NCBI RefSeq assembly: GCF_006864365.1 | Contig: NZ_QHLJ01000003.1 | Coordinates: forward strand, 124,001 to 188,000 | Reading direction: 5' to 3' | DNA length: 64,000 nucleotides | From: Campylobacter sp. MIT 99-7217 | GTDB taxonomy: Bacteria > Campylobacterota > Campylobacteria > Campylobacterales > Campylobacteraceae | In this document: piece after piece, positions 55,381 through 63,714 of the stretch | Layout of the letters: each line of letters begins with the position of its first letter | Numbering within the stretch: the stretch's first letter is position 1 | Notes under the pieces: generated by a model | The model's input: the letters and a program-made list of their open reading frames with translations, nothing else | What the model was told of the DNA's origin: nothing | The model's database searches: none | Translations under genes and position numbers: made by a program

Positions 55381-55398
55381 GGCTCTTTCCTTTATTTT

Positions 55399-55433
55399 GA
55401 CATGAAATTAAGGTATTTTACCATAAATTTATG
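55399..55433 (-). promoter_or_regulatory. operator/promoter of the dinJ-yafQ-like pair
   Basis: A perfect 12-base palindrome CATAAATTTATG at 55422-55433 lies about 45 bases upstream of the antitoxin ATG. A TAAAAT -10-like box follows on the minus strand (55418-55413). Position and symmetry suit autorepression by a ribbon-helix-helix antitoxin. It lies in the 58-base gap after the sirtuin gene. Confidence 0.5.
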
Positions 55434-55438
55434 TATTT

Positions 55439-56137
55439 TTACGCTGCTCTTAAAAAATCTTCTATATCCTTTGCTATCTGATCAATAGCAAGTTCAGCAC
55501 TTTGATAATAGCATTTATCAAAATAAGCCTCAAGTTTTTCATCTTTTTCAAGATTGTTTAAAATACTTTTTTCACACATTCTAGCATAATGTCCCACAGG
55601 CAAAACCGCCCCAGATGTGCCTATACAAACAAAAAGAGAAGTTTGCTTCAAAAGCTCATAAAGCACGCTATACATGGGAGCTTGTTCTTCAAACATGACT
55701 ATATTATGCCTCAAATTTAAGCTTTTGCACTTAGGGCAAATCTTGCCCCTTTGGCTTTCATATCCTATATCAAAAATGCTCCCACAATCCATACAAACAA
55801 GCTCAGGTAAAAAGCCATGCAAATGAGTAACCTCAGCACAACCTGCTCTTTCAAGCAAATCATCGACATTTTGCGTGATGATAAATAAATTTTTTGTATA
55901 TTTTTCTTTGAGTTTGGCTATCATTTCATGAGCATGATTTGGCTTAACCTTGGCAAGTTCTGCTCTTCTTGTATCATAAAAATCAAAGATTTTTTGAGGA
56001 TTTTTCCTAAAGGCTGTTGCAGAGCAAACCTCCATGACATTATGATTGTCCCAAAGACCATCATGATCTCTAAAAGTTTTTAAACCACTTGGAGCAGAAA
56101 GCCCTGCTCCGCTTAAAATCATCACATTTTTCATCAT
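55439..56137 (-). CDS. NAD-dependent protein deacylase (class III sirtuin)
   Basis: A 232-residue Sir2/CobB protein. It has ILSGAGLSAPSGLKTFRD (NAD site), FYDTRRAEL with the Tyr-x-x-Arg pair that marks desuccinylase/demalonylase sirtuins, TQNVDDLLERAG, catalytic His in HLHGFL, the zinc knuckle CMDC / CPKC, and CIGTSGAVLPVG. It removes acyl groups from lysines using NAD. Complete. Next gene on the same strand is the DinJ-like antitoxin. Confidence 0.9.
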   Translation of the reverse strand: MMKNVMILSGAGLSAPSGLKTFRDHDGLWDNHNVMEVCSATAFRKNPQKIFDFYDTRRAELAKVKPNHAHEMIAKLKEKYTKNLFIITQNVDDLLERAGCAEVTHLHGFLPELVCMDCGSIFDIGYESQRGKICPKCKSLNLRHNIVMFEEQAPMYSVLYELLKQTSLFVCIGTSGAVLPVGHYARMCEKSILNNLEKDEKLEAYFDKCYYQSAELAIDQIAKDIEDFLRAA

Positions 56138-56251
56138 ACAATCCCAAAATTTAATTTTAAAAACACATTATAATTCAAATTAACTTAGATTTAGTTTTTT
56201 AAGTAAAAATAAAAGCAAATTTATTTATACTTACATGCAAAGGTTTTTGCT

Positions 56252-57019
56252 ATGGAAGGTATAATACAAATTGATACTATTTATTATTTTATTTTATTTT
56301 TTGTCGCTATTTTCGCAGGTTTTGTTGATGCTATTGTTGGAGGTGGAGGGCTTATCACTTTACCAGCCTTAATGGCAAGTGGTATACCACCTCATTTAGC
56401 ACTAAGCACAAACAAGCTTCAAAGTGTTTTTGGCTCATTTACTGCTATGCTAACTTATTTTAAGGCTAGAAGCCTTGCTTATCTTGGCTTAGGAGTGCTT
56501 TTTACAGCCTTAGGGGCTACAATGGGTGCTATTTTAGTGCTTTATATCAACGATAAACACTTAAAGCTTATCGTCCTTGTTTTCTTAGCTCTAACTTTCA
56601 TTTACACAGCCTTAAAGCCAAATCTTGGAAAACATAAGGGCGAAGCAAAGATTAATATCAAGCTTTTTCATTTCATTTTTGGGCTTATTTTGGGCTTTTA
56701 TGATGGCTTTTTAGGACCTGGAACTGGCTCATTTTGGATCTTTGCTTGCGTAGTATTTTTGGGGCTTAGTATGAAAGAAGCAAGCATAAATACTAAAATC
56801 TTAAATTTTACAAGCAATATCATAGCCCTTATAGTATTTTTATGTTTTTACAAACTGCTTTGGGATATAGGAATTTTAATGGGAGTAGGACAGATCATAG
56901 GAGCTTATCTTGGCTCAAAACTTGTTTTAAAAACTGAGGCTAAATTTATCAAAAAGCTTTTTTTAGCTGTGGTATTTCTCACTCTTTTAAAAGTAACTTA
57001 TGATTATTTTATGTCTTAA
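56252..57019 (+). CDS. TauE/SafE-family permease (YfcA type)
   Basis: A 255-residue inner-membrane protein with about seven hydrophobic helices. The two family repeats are visible: FAGFVDAIVGGGGLITLPALMASG near 20-43 with the Gly-rich motif, and LGFYDGFLGPGTGSFWIF near 145-162. Members export sulfite, sulfoacetate or similar small anions; the substrate here is unknown. Stands alone between the sirtuin (divergent) and the EF-hand-like gene. Confidence 0.87.
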   Translation: MEGIIQIDTIYYFILFFVAIFAGFVDAIVGGGGLITLPALMASGIPPHLALSTNKLQSVFGSFTAMLTYFKARSLAYLGLGVLFTALGATMGAILVLYINDKHLKLIVLVFLALTFIYTALKPNLGKHKGEAKINIKLFHFIFGLILGFYDGFLGPGTGSFWIFACVVFLGLSMKEASINTKILNFTSNIIALIVFLCFYKLLWDIGILMGVGQIIGAYLGSKLVLKTEAKFIKKLFLAVVFLTLLKVTYDYFMS

Positions 57020-57228
57020 ATTTAAGTTGATTTTTTGTGATTTTTATTATAATTAAAAGGATTTTAGTAAACAAGGAAATAATGAATTGGTTTAAGCCTA
57101 TGGAATAAATAGAAAAAGGTGCTAATTGATAAGTATTGAAAGAGTAATTTATTATTTTATATATCAGCTTGCGGTAAGTCCGTTTGTAAGGCTAATACAA
57201 TCTGGCTCAAATAAATTAAGGTAAATTA

Positions 57229-58293
57229 ATGTATATTCACGCCACGCCGTCTTTTTTCGTCAATGCTGATGATGCAGTGTTTAAAGCTAGCAAAGCAGAG
57301 CTTTATCTTAAAAATAAAGAGGATTTTAAAACAAGCGATGTAGTATCAAAAAATAATGAAGTAAAAATCTCTTTTTTTGAAAATGAAAAGCAAATCTCCT
57401 TAAATTTAAGCAAAGAAAGCCTTGAGCTTTTAAAAACGCATTTTAATGAGAATAATTTTTTAAGTCTTAGTGATGGAAGCATTGGTTTAAACGCGTCGGC
57501 TGCTAAATTTGTGCTTGGTTGGTATAAAGACATTGCTTATGAGAGAGGGTTTTTAAACGCAGACCTTGATAAAAATGGAATTATTTCAGATTATGAGCAT
57601 TTGGGCTTTAAAAACTCAGTCAAAAGCTCATTTTGGACAAGCAGCGATGATGATATAATGTTTTTAAACGGCACAAATGACAAAGCGCAAGGCTACGCAC
57701 AAGGAAAAATCGGTCATAAAAATCTTTCTTTAGATGAGCTTTTGGATACGACCATAAAAAGTGATAAAAATTTTGATGGTGTGCTTACAAATTTAGAAAA
57801 ATCCTCAAATGGTGGCAGTTTAAATGAAGGATATGAAAATCTTGTCAAAGAAGCTTTAGAAAGAATTTATGAAGAAAAAGCAAAGGATATGAGCTTTTCT
57901 ATCATTGCTGATGTTGAGGGCAAAGTAGCTAAGAATATAGGTGAAAGAGGCAAAAGCAAGCAAGCTGTTAAGCAAATTTATGATAATTTTTTAGGTAAAA
58001 TCAATCTTTCAAGCTTAAATAAAAACGAACAAGAGCATATAAATTTCTTTGAAAATTTAAACACAAAAAATCCAAAACTTAAAAAGGATAGCAAAGAGCT
58101 AGAAAAAGAACTTTTAATGCAAAAATATCCCGAATTTAAAGCTCTTATCCAAAGCAATGAAAACATTGATGAAACGCAGTTAAAAAATCTCAAAGCAAAA
58201 AGGCAAACAAGTAAAAATTATCAAGCTTTATCAAAACAAGATTTGAGGCAAGAATTTAGCCAAGCTGTGTTTAAAACGGATTTAGAAATTTAA
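57229..58293 (+). CDS. unrecognised protein with two EF-hand-like calcium-binding loops
   Basis: A 354-residue protein without signal peptide or membrane helix. Two 12-residue loops fit the EF-hand pattern: DLDKNGIISDYE near 112-123 and DKNFDGVLTNLE near 179-190 (acidic or Asn at 1, 3 and 5, Gly at 6, Glu at 12). The C-terminal third is Lys/Glu-rich and helical. I do not recognise the family. Lack of a signal leaves cytoplasmic use or export by the flagellar apparatus; neither is shown. AAGG lies 8 bases before the ATG. The 209-base gap before it holds A/T-rich sequence and an 8-codon frame only. Confidence 0.75.
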   Translation: MYIHATPSFFVNADDAVFKASKAELYLKNKEDFKTSDVVSKNNEVKISFFENEKQISLNLSKESLELLKTHFNENNFLSLSDGSIGLNASAAKFVLGWYKDIAYERGFLNADLDKNGIISDYEHLGFKNSVKSSFWTSSDDDIMFLNGTNDKAQGYAQGKIGHKNLSLDELLDTTIKSDKNFDGVLTNLEKSSNGGSLNEGYENLVKEALERIYEEKAKDMSFSIIADVEGKVAKNIGERGKSKQAVKQIYDNFLGKINLSSLNKNEQEHINFFENLNTKNPKLKKDSKELEKELLMQKYPEFKALIQSNENIDETQLKNLKAKRQTSKNYQALSKQDLRQEFSQAVFKTDLEI

Positions 58294-58378
58294 AAATCCT
58301 AAAAACAATTTATTTTAAATTTATGCAATCTTAGCTACAATTAAAAATCATTACAAAAATATACTCAGTGGGGATTAT

Positions 58379-58783
58379 ATGAAAAAAAATGTTTTTATTT
58401 TAAGTTTTTTATGCATCTTTGCTTATGCTGATAAATGCAAAAGTGCTGAAATGCAAGAAGCTTTAATGCAAATAAAAAGTATTTTTAACCTACCTCAAAA
58501 AATTGATAAAATTACGATTTTAAAAGATATTGTTTGTGAAAATGATACCTTAGGATATATCTATGATATAGAATTTAACGATTTTGACCAAAAGCTTAGT
58601 CAAAATAACAATATGCAAGAACTTATGAAAAAATCCATTCTAGCACAAAACAAATCATATTATTGTGATAGTGATTTGTCAGCATATTACAGAGATGAAG
58701 ATATGGCAATGAGTTGGACTTATTATAAAAATGGAGAAATTTTTATCCACAATAAAATATCAAATAAAGATTGTTTAAAATGA
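58379..58783 (+). CDS. small periplasmic protein with four cysteines
   Basis: A 134-residue protein with a signal peptide (about 1-18, ending FAYA). The mature part has four Cys (DKCKS, IVCEND, YYCDS and KDCLK), enough for two disulfides. Rest is helical then strand-rich (DTLGYIYDIEFNDF). I do not recognise the family. It has no close partner; convergent ctsF ends 2 bases away. Confidence 0.65.
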   Translation: MKKNVFILSFLCIFAYADKCKSAEMQEALMQIKSIFNLPQKIDKITILKDIVCENDTLGYIYDIEFNDFDQKLSQNNNMQELMKKSILAQNKSYYCDSDLSAYYRDEDMAMSWTYYKNGEIFIHNKISNKDCLK

Positions 58784-58785
58784 AA

Positions 58786-59982
58786 TCAAAAGCTTATAGA
58801 GCTATTTAGTTCCCACATAGGCAAAAATATCCCCAAAGCCAAACAAAGCACCAAAATCGCTACCAAAAAAGTCATCAAAGGTTCGAGTAAGAATATAAAT
58901 TTACTCATCAAATTTTCTTGTTTTGTTTCATAAAAATTTGAAATTTTCTCACTCATCAAATCAAGCTTAGCACTTTTCATAGCTATATTAAGCATGGAAA
59001 GTACAACCCCTTCAAAAAGATGAGACTTTTTAAAAGCTTCATCTGGGCTTAAACCCTGCTGACAAAGTGTTGAAATGTGTTTGCATTTTTTGCAAAGAAA
59101 TTTATTTTTTAGACTTGAGCTCGCAAGAAAAAAGGCGGTCAAAAAATCAACCTTATTTTTTAAAAGCAAAGAAAAGACCAAGAAAAAAGTGCAAAATTCA
59201 TTATAAAAAATCATATTTTTAACAAAGGGTATTTTAAGCAATAAAAAATCCACCCAAAGGCTAAATATAGTTATTTTTGTATATGCAAAATAAAACACAC
59301 AAATACAAAAGATCATGCAAATTAATAAAACAAAATAATACTCATCTAAAAACTCATACACTCCAAATAAAATCCTCGTTATCAAGGGTAAATTTATACC
59401 AAAATCATCAAAAATCATCTTAAACTGAGGCATTACAAAAAGTATCAAACATGCAAAAGCAATGATCAAGCTTATAAAAACAAACAAAGGATAGCTCAAA
59501 GCCTTTTTAATACGCTTTTGATTGTCTAAGCTTTTTTCTTTAAGCTCACAAAGCTTAGAAAAAATAAAGGCTAAATCGCCTGTATTTTCGCCCATTTTGA
59601 TCAAGGTAAGCTCACTTTGAGATAGTGTAAAACTCGTATTTTCAAAGGCTTGAGCGAGGCTTTGTCCGTGGGAGAGGTTGTATTTTATTTCTTGTAAAAA
59701 AAGGCTTAGGTTTTTATCGTAAGGATTATCAAGAAGACTTTGCAAAGCCAAAGTAAAGCTAATGCCTGAGCCAAGCAAGAGTGCAAATTCCTTATAAAGA
59801 AAGGCAAGAACTTCTGCCTTAAGCTGAGTATGGAAAAAAGATCTTTGAGTAAGCAAAGTAAGCTCTAAAACCTTTAAATTCATACCCTTAAGCTTTTTTG
59901 TAGCACCAAGTTCATCTTTTGCCCTGATGATAAGGGTTTTTTCCCTCTTATCTTTTAAAACAAGAGCTTTAAAAACTTTCAT
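58786..59982 (-). CDS. ctsF: type II secretion/competence inner-membrane protein CtsF
   Basis: GspF/PilC-type platform protein of the DNA-uptake machine. The 398-residue chain shows two GspF repeats, each with a soluble helical bundle and membrane helices (near 165-190, 212-235 and 365-390). Typical are LGSGISFTLALQSLL and MGENTGDLAFIFSKL. In Campylobacter the cts genes are needed for natural transformation, not for protein secretion. It overlaps ctsE by 4 bases. Confidence 0.9.
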   Translation of the reverse strand: MKVFKALVLKDKREKTLIIRAKDELGATKKLKGMNLKVLELTLLTQRSFFHTQLKAEVLAFLYKEFALLLGSGISFTLALQSLLDNPYDKNLSLFLQEIKYNLSHGQSLAQAFENTSFTLSQSELTLIKMGENTGDLAFIFSKLCELKEKSLDNQKRIKKALSYPLFVFISLIIAFACLILFVMPQFKMIFDDFGINLPLITRILFGVYEFLDEYYFVLLICMIFCICVFYFAYTKITIFSLWVDFLLLKIPFVKNMIFYNEFCTFFLVFSLLLKNKVDFLTAFFLASSSLKNKFLCKKCKHISTLCQQGLSPDEAFKKSHLFEGVVLSMLNIAMKSAKLDLMSEKISNFYETKQENLMSKFIFLLEPLMTFLVAILVLCLALGIFLPMWELNSSISF

Positions 59983-61634
59983 CTTAAAACCCTCAAAAGC
60001 TCTTCTATGCTCGTAATGCCCTGCTCTGCCTTTTGCAAGCCATTTTCAAGCATACTTTTATAACCTTGCTTTTTAAGATAGCTTAAAAACTCTTGTTTAG
60101 TTGCGTTTGATCTTATAAGCTCGCTTACTTGCTCATCGACAAACAAAAACTCAGCCACAAGCTCACGCCCCTTATAGCCACTCATCTTACAATATTCACA
60201 CCCTAAAGCCTCGTAAAACTCGCCCTCAAATTCTTTATATCTTTTAGAACTTTTAAAAGAACAATGCACACAAAGCTTTCTTACAAGCCTTTGAGCAATA
60301 ACCAAACTCAAAGAAGAAGCAAGTAAATAAGGCTTTGCATTCATATCAAGCATTCTGCTTACCGCTCCTAAGGCATCGTTTGTGTGCAAAGTAGAAAAAA
60401 CTAAATGCCCTGTTAGAGAGGATTTTATCGCTATATCAAGACTTTGTTCATCGCGAATTTCTCCTATCATGATAACATCAGGATCTTGTCTTAAAATAGC
60501 ACGCAAGGCATTGTTAAAATCAAGCCCTGCTTTTTCATTAAGTAAAATTTGTTGCACTAAATCAAGCTTGTATTCTATGGGATCTTCAGCGGTAATAATC
60601 TTTTTTTGCATGCTTTTTATTTCATTTAAACACGCATATAAAGTCGTGCTTTTTCCACTTCCTGTAGGTCCTGTAAGCAAGATAAGCCCATAAGCTTCAT
60701 GAATTTTTTTCTTTAGTAAATTTAAATCTTTATTTAAGAAATTTAAATGCTCTAGAGCAAAAAAGTCTTTTTTATGCTCTAATATCCTTATAACCAAGCT
60801 TTCTCCGTAAAATAAGGGCAAAGATGAAAGTCTAAAATCATATTCTAAGCCCTCAAAGCTCATACTAAAACTTCCATCTTGAGCCTTTCTTTTTTCGGCT
60901 AAATTAAGATGAGATTTAAGTTTTATATAAGAATTTAAGGCTTCATAAATTTCATATTCAAGTTCTAAAAATAAGCTTAAAACCCCATCTATCCTAAAAC
61001 GGATCAAAGCCCTATTTTCACTTGGCTCTAAATGTATATCACTTGTTCTAAGCCTTATAGCTTCTTTGATAAGAAGCTCAAAAAATGCACTTACACCACT
61101 TTGCTCTTTTTGGGTATTATCCTTAAGCTCTGTTTTGATCTGTGCTAAGAGTAAAGAAATTTGCTCTTTTAAACTTAAATCCTGCAAAAACTCGGCTATC
61201 TTAAGGGGATTTGCAAGATAAGGCTTTACAAATTTATCCTTAAAGAAATTTTGAATTTTTTGTAAATTTAAAAAAGAACTAGGCTCACAAAAGGCGATAT
61301 AAATATTTTCTTTATCCTCCTTAAAAGGAAGTGCCTTAAGACTTAAAAGCAAATTTAAAGGAAGCTTAGAAACAAACACTTCATCTAGACTTAAATCCAC
61401 AAATTCCAAGCCCTTAAACGAGGCAAAAGATCTTAAAAAATCCTCCACCTTAAGCTTAAAATGCAAGCAAAGCCTATTAAGAAAATGAGGATTTTTCTCA
61501 TAAAACAAAAACACATACCCAGCCAAATCATCAAAAGAATACTCCCTCAAAAACTCTTCTATACTTGCTTTTTGCACTCCTTTTACTTCACAAAGGTATT
61601 GTAAAAAATCATCATTCATTGTCTTGCTTTTCAT
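59979..61634 (-). CDS. ctsE: type II secretion/competence ATPase CtsE
   Basis: Cytoplasmic GspE/PilB-type ATPase that powers the pseudopilus for DNA uptake. In the 551-residue protein an N-terminal domain (1-170) precedes the ATPase: DIHLEPSENRALIRFRIDG, Walker A GPTGSGKSTT, Asp box AEDPIEY, Walker B LRQDPDVIMIGEIRD and HTNDA. A zinc knuckle C-x2-C ... C-x2-C (CVHC, then CEYC) follows. Complete. The frame has two ATG options (61634 or 61619) without a strong ribosome-binding site. Confidence 0.93.
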   Translation of the reverse strand: MKSKTMNDDFLQYLCEVKGVQKASIEEFLREYSFDDLAGYVFLFYEKNPHFLNRLCLHFKLKVEDFLRSFASFKGLEFVDLSLDEVFVSKLPLNLLLSLKALPFKEDKENIYIAFCEPSSFLNLQKIQNFFKDKFVKPYLANPLKIAEFLQDLSLKEQISLLLAQIKTELKDNTQKEQSGVSAFFELLIKEAIRLRTSDIHLEPSENRALIRFRIDGVLSLFLELEYEIYEALNSYIKLKSHLNLAEKRKAQDGSFSMSFEGLEYDFRLSSLPLFYGESLVIRILEHKKDFFALEHLNFLNKDLNLLKKKIHEAYGLILLTGPTGSGKSTTLYACLNEIKSMQKKIITAEDPIEYKLDLVQQILLNEKAGLDFNNALRAILRQDPDVIMIGEIRDEQSLDIAIKSSLTGHLVFSTLHTNDALGAVSRMLDMNAKPYLLASSLSLVIAQRLVRKLCVHCSFKSSKRYKEFEGEFYEALGCEYCKMSGYKGRELVAEFLFVDEQVSELIRSNATKQEFLSYLKKQGYKSMLENGLQKAEQGITSIEELLRVLR

Positions 61635-61754
61635 ACATAAATTTAAAACATTGTATCTAAAAAAGCAAGAAGTGCTTTTAAAATCCTTAAAAATCTATCA
61701 TTTTTAAGAAAAAGTATTACTTTTAGAACTTAATTTATTTTAAATTTATTATGC

Positions 61755-61760
61755 TATAAT
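61755..61760 (+). promoter_or_regulatory. -10 box of plsY
   Basis: TGCTATAAT (extended -10) 31 bases before the ATG at 61791, in the divergent gap with ctsE. It supports the upstream start and so the N-terminal extension of PlsY. Confidence 0.6.
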
Positions 61761-61790
61761 GGGGCTTTTAATACCATACAAAGAGTTTTT

Positions 61791-62609
61791 ATGAAAAATG
61801 TTACCTTAATTTTTGCAAGCATTTTAGCTCTTGCTTTTGTTGCTATTTTAAGTACTCACGATAAGTTTTTATATATCATTTTAGCAGGCGTTTTGAGTGG
61901 AGGAACGCTTTATTTTATAGCTTTTAAAAAGCTTGATCTTGAAGATTCTAAATTTTATATCCTTGTGGGCTTTTTTGTCATTTTTGGTTTTGCCTTGCAT
62001 AGAATGAATTTAATGATTTATCTGCTTGCTTATTTGATAGGTTCTATCCCTTTTGGTTTGCTTTTAGCTCAATTTTTTGCCAAAATCAATATCCAAAATG
62101 AAGGCAGCAAAAGCATAGGTGCGACTAATGTTTTAAGAGTGGTCAAAAAAGAAAATCCCAAACTTGCTAAAAAACTTGCTGTTGCGACTTTGCTTTTAGA
62201 CTTTGCAAAGGCTTTTGTGCCTATTATCCTTGCTCAATTTTTAGGCTTTGATGATAATATGCTTTGGAGCATAGGGGTGTTTTGTGTTTTGGGGCATTGT
62301 TTTTCTGCTTATTTATCACTTGAGGGTGGAAAAGGCGTAGCCACAGCAGCAGGAGTTATGGCTGCTTTACTTCCTTTAGAGCTTCTCATTGGCTTTGTAG
62401 CTTGGTTTATCGTTGCTAAGGTCTTTAAAATTTCAAGTCTAGCTTCCTTGGTCGCTTTGGTTTTTTTCCTTGCAAGTTCTTTTATCTTGCATTATGATAT
62501 GAGCATTAACACGCACGCACCTGTTTTAATCATCTGTTTTATCATCGTTTATAAGCATATACCCAATATCAAAAGAATGTTTAAAAAAGAAGAATGCAAA
62601 GTCATATAA
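61791..62609 (+). CDS. plsY: glycerol-3-phosphate acyltransferase PlsY with N-terminal extension
   Basis: Acylates glycerol-3-phosphate from acyl-phosphate, the first step of phospholipid synthesis. The PlsY core starts about residue 72 (LLAYLIGSIPFGLLLAQ) and carries the three motifs GSIPFG, GSKSIGATN and GHCFSAYLSLEGGKGVAT. PlsY is normally about 200 residues; this frame has 272, adding three hydrophobic segments (about 4-22, 26-46 and 54-70). The upstream ATG has AAAGAG and a nearby promoter; the internal ATG at 62004 lacks a ribosome-binding site. Overlaps folB by 16 bases. Confidence 0.88.
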   Translation: MKNVTLIFASILALAFVAILSTHDKFLYIILAGVLSGGTLYFIAFKKLDLEDSKFYILVGFFVIFGFALHRMNLMIYLLAYLIGSIPFGLLLAQFFAKINIQNEGSKSIGATNVLRVVKKENPKLAKKLAVATLLLDFAKAFVPIILAQFLGFDDNMLWSIGVFCVLGHCFSAYLSLEGGKGVATAAGVMAALLPLELLIGFVAWFIVAKVFKISSLASLVALVFFLASSFILHYDMSINTHAPVLIICFIIVYKHIPNIKRMFKKEECKVI

Positions 62610-62911
62610 AAATCAAACTTAAATTTAAGTGTATCATCGGTATTTTAGACTTTGAACGCAAAAAAAAACAAAAAATACAAATCAAACTCGAAGCCAAGTC
62701 TGATGATTTTTTAGACTATGCACAGCTTGTAAATCATCTTAAAAAAATTTATAAAACACGCCAATTTAAACTCATCGAAGAATCCCTAGAAGAACTTTGC
62801 CATGAACTTAAAAATTTATATCCTCAAATCAAATTTTTAAAAATCACACTTTATAAGCTCAAGATCATCAAGAAAGCTAAGGTGGGTTCGAGTATAGAAC
62901 GGATTTATTAA
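62594..62911 (+). CDS. folB: dihydroneopterin aldolase
   Basis: Folate pathway enzyme releasing glycolaldehyde from dihydroneopterin. The 105-residue protein follows the FolB pattern: IKFKCIIGILDFERKKKQ-like start (G-x-x-x-x-E-R), DYAQLVNHLKK and LIEESLEELCHEL. It is a little shorter than E. coli FolB (122). The start overlaps plsY by 16 bases; coupled translation is likely. Confidence 0.82.
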   Translation: MQSHIKIKLKFKCIIGILDFERKKKQKIQIKLEAKSDDFLDYAQLVNHLKKIYKTRQFKLIEESLEELCHELKNLYPQIKFLKITLYKLKIIKKAKVGSSIERIY

Positions 62912-62951
62912 TTTTTTTTTAAAGTTTTTTAAATATTTACTTAAATTATGT

Positions 62952-62957
62952 TATGAT
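62952..62957 (+). promoter_or_regulatory. -10 box of hsrA/cosR
   Basis: TTATGAT 36 bases before the ATG, after a T9 run (62913-62921). A/T-rich; two AAGGA copies lie just before the start codon. Confidence 0.45.
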
Positions 62958-62992
62958 TTTTAAAAATTTTTAACTTCGAAGGAAAAAAGGAA

Positions 62993-63664
62993 ATGAGAAT
63001 TTTAGTAATTGAAGATGATAATTCACTCAATAAAACCATAGTGGATAACCTAAATCAATTTGGCTATCAAACGGATTTTTCAGAAAATTTCAAAGACGGA
63101 GAATACTACATAGGGATAAGACGCTATGATCTTGTGCTTTCAAGCTGGAATTTGCCTGATGGCGAAGGTGCTGATCTGATCAATATCATCAAACAAAAAT
63201 CCCCAAGAACCGCCGTTGTTATACTCTCTTCAAAAACAGACAAGCAAAATGAGATCAAAGCTTTGAAAACAGGGGCTGATGACTTTATAAAAAAACCTGT
63301 AGATCTTGACATTCTTTTAGCAAGAGTTGAGGCTAGACTTAGAATGGGCGGAACAAATGTGATAAAGATAGATGATTTGGTTATAGATCCTGATGAAGAA
63401 AAGATCACTTACAAAGGACAAGACATAGAGCTTAAGGGCAAGCCTTTTGAGGTTTTAACCCACCTAGCCAGACACTCAGATCAAATCGTTTCCAAAGAAC
63501 AACTTTTAGATGCGATCTGGGAAGAGCCTGAGCTTGTAACTCCAAATGTCATCGAAGTTGCTATCAATCAAATTCGTCAAAAAATGGATAAACCTCTTAA
63601 TATCTCTACCATAGAAACCGTGCGTCGTAGAGGATATAGATTTTGTTTCCCCAAAAAATCCTAG
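62993..63664 (+). CDS. hsrA: orphan OmpR-family regulator HsrA/CosR
   Basis: Essential atypical response regulator of Campylobacterota (CosR in Campylobacter, HP1043/HsrA in Helicobacter), controlling oxidative-stress and metabolic genes. The 223-residue protein has a receiver (1-115) and a winged helix (about 125-220; VIEVAINQIRQKM then RRRGYRF). The phospho-acceptor Asp is replaced: YDLVLSSWNLPDG puts Ser at position 51, and I recall Asn in C. jejuni CosR. So it acts without phosphorylation. No kinase is adjacent. Confidence 0.93.
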   Translation: MRILVIEDDNSLNKTIVDNLNQFGYQTDFSENFKDGEYYIGIRRYDLVLSSWNLPDGEGADLINIIKQKSPRTAVVILSSKTDKQNEIKALKTGADDFIKKPVDLDILLARVEARLRMGGTNVIKIDDLVIDPDEEKITYKGQDIELKGKPFEVLTHLARHSDQIVSKEQLLDAIWEEPELVTPNVIEVAINQIRQKMDKPLNISTIETVRRRGYRFCFPKKS

Positions 63665-63670
63665 CCATTA

Positions 63671-63696
63671 GCATATCTTGATCTTTCAGGATATGC
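63671..63696 (+). terminator. hairpin between hsrA and ppx
   Basis: GCATATCTTGA / TCAGGATATGC, 11-bp stem with one G-U pair and a 4-base loop, 6 bases past the hsrA stop. No T-run follows, so it may attenuate rather than stop transcription into ppx. Confidence 0.5.
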
Positions 63697-63714
63697 TCAA
63701 AATAAAGAAAATTT

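Noticed and set aside
55142-55405. 87-codon plus-strand frame antisense to the antitoxin gene
   Set aside because: Low-complexity Ser/Phe/Leu translation typical of the antisense of a Lys/Glu-rich gene; no ribosome-binding site.
57082-57108. Eight-codon ORF (MNWFKPME) with AAGGA upstream, 121 bases before the EF-hand-like gene
   Set aside because: Could be a leader peptide, but it has no repeated codon signal or attenuator hairpin and such short frames arise easily by chance.
57160-57228. tRNA-like or riboswitch-like stretch before the EF-hand-like gene
   Set aside because: Could not be folded into a cloverleaf or any known riboswitch pattern by eye.
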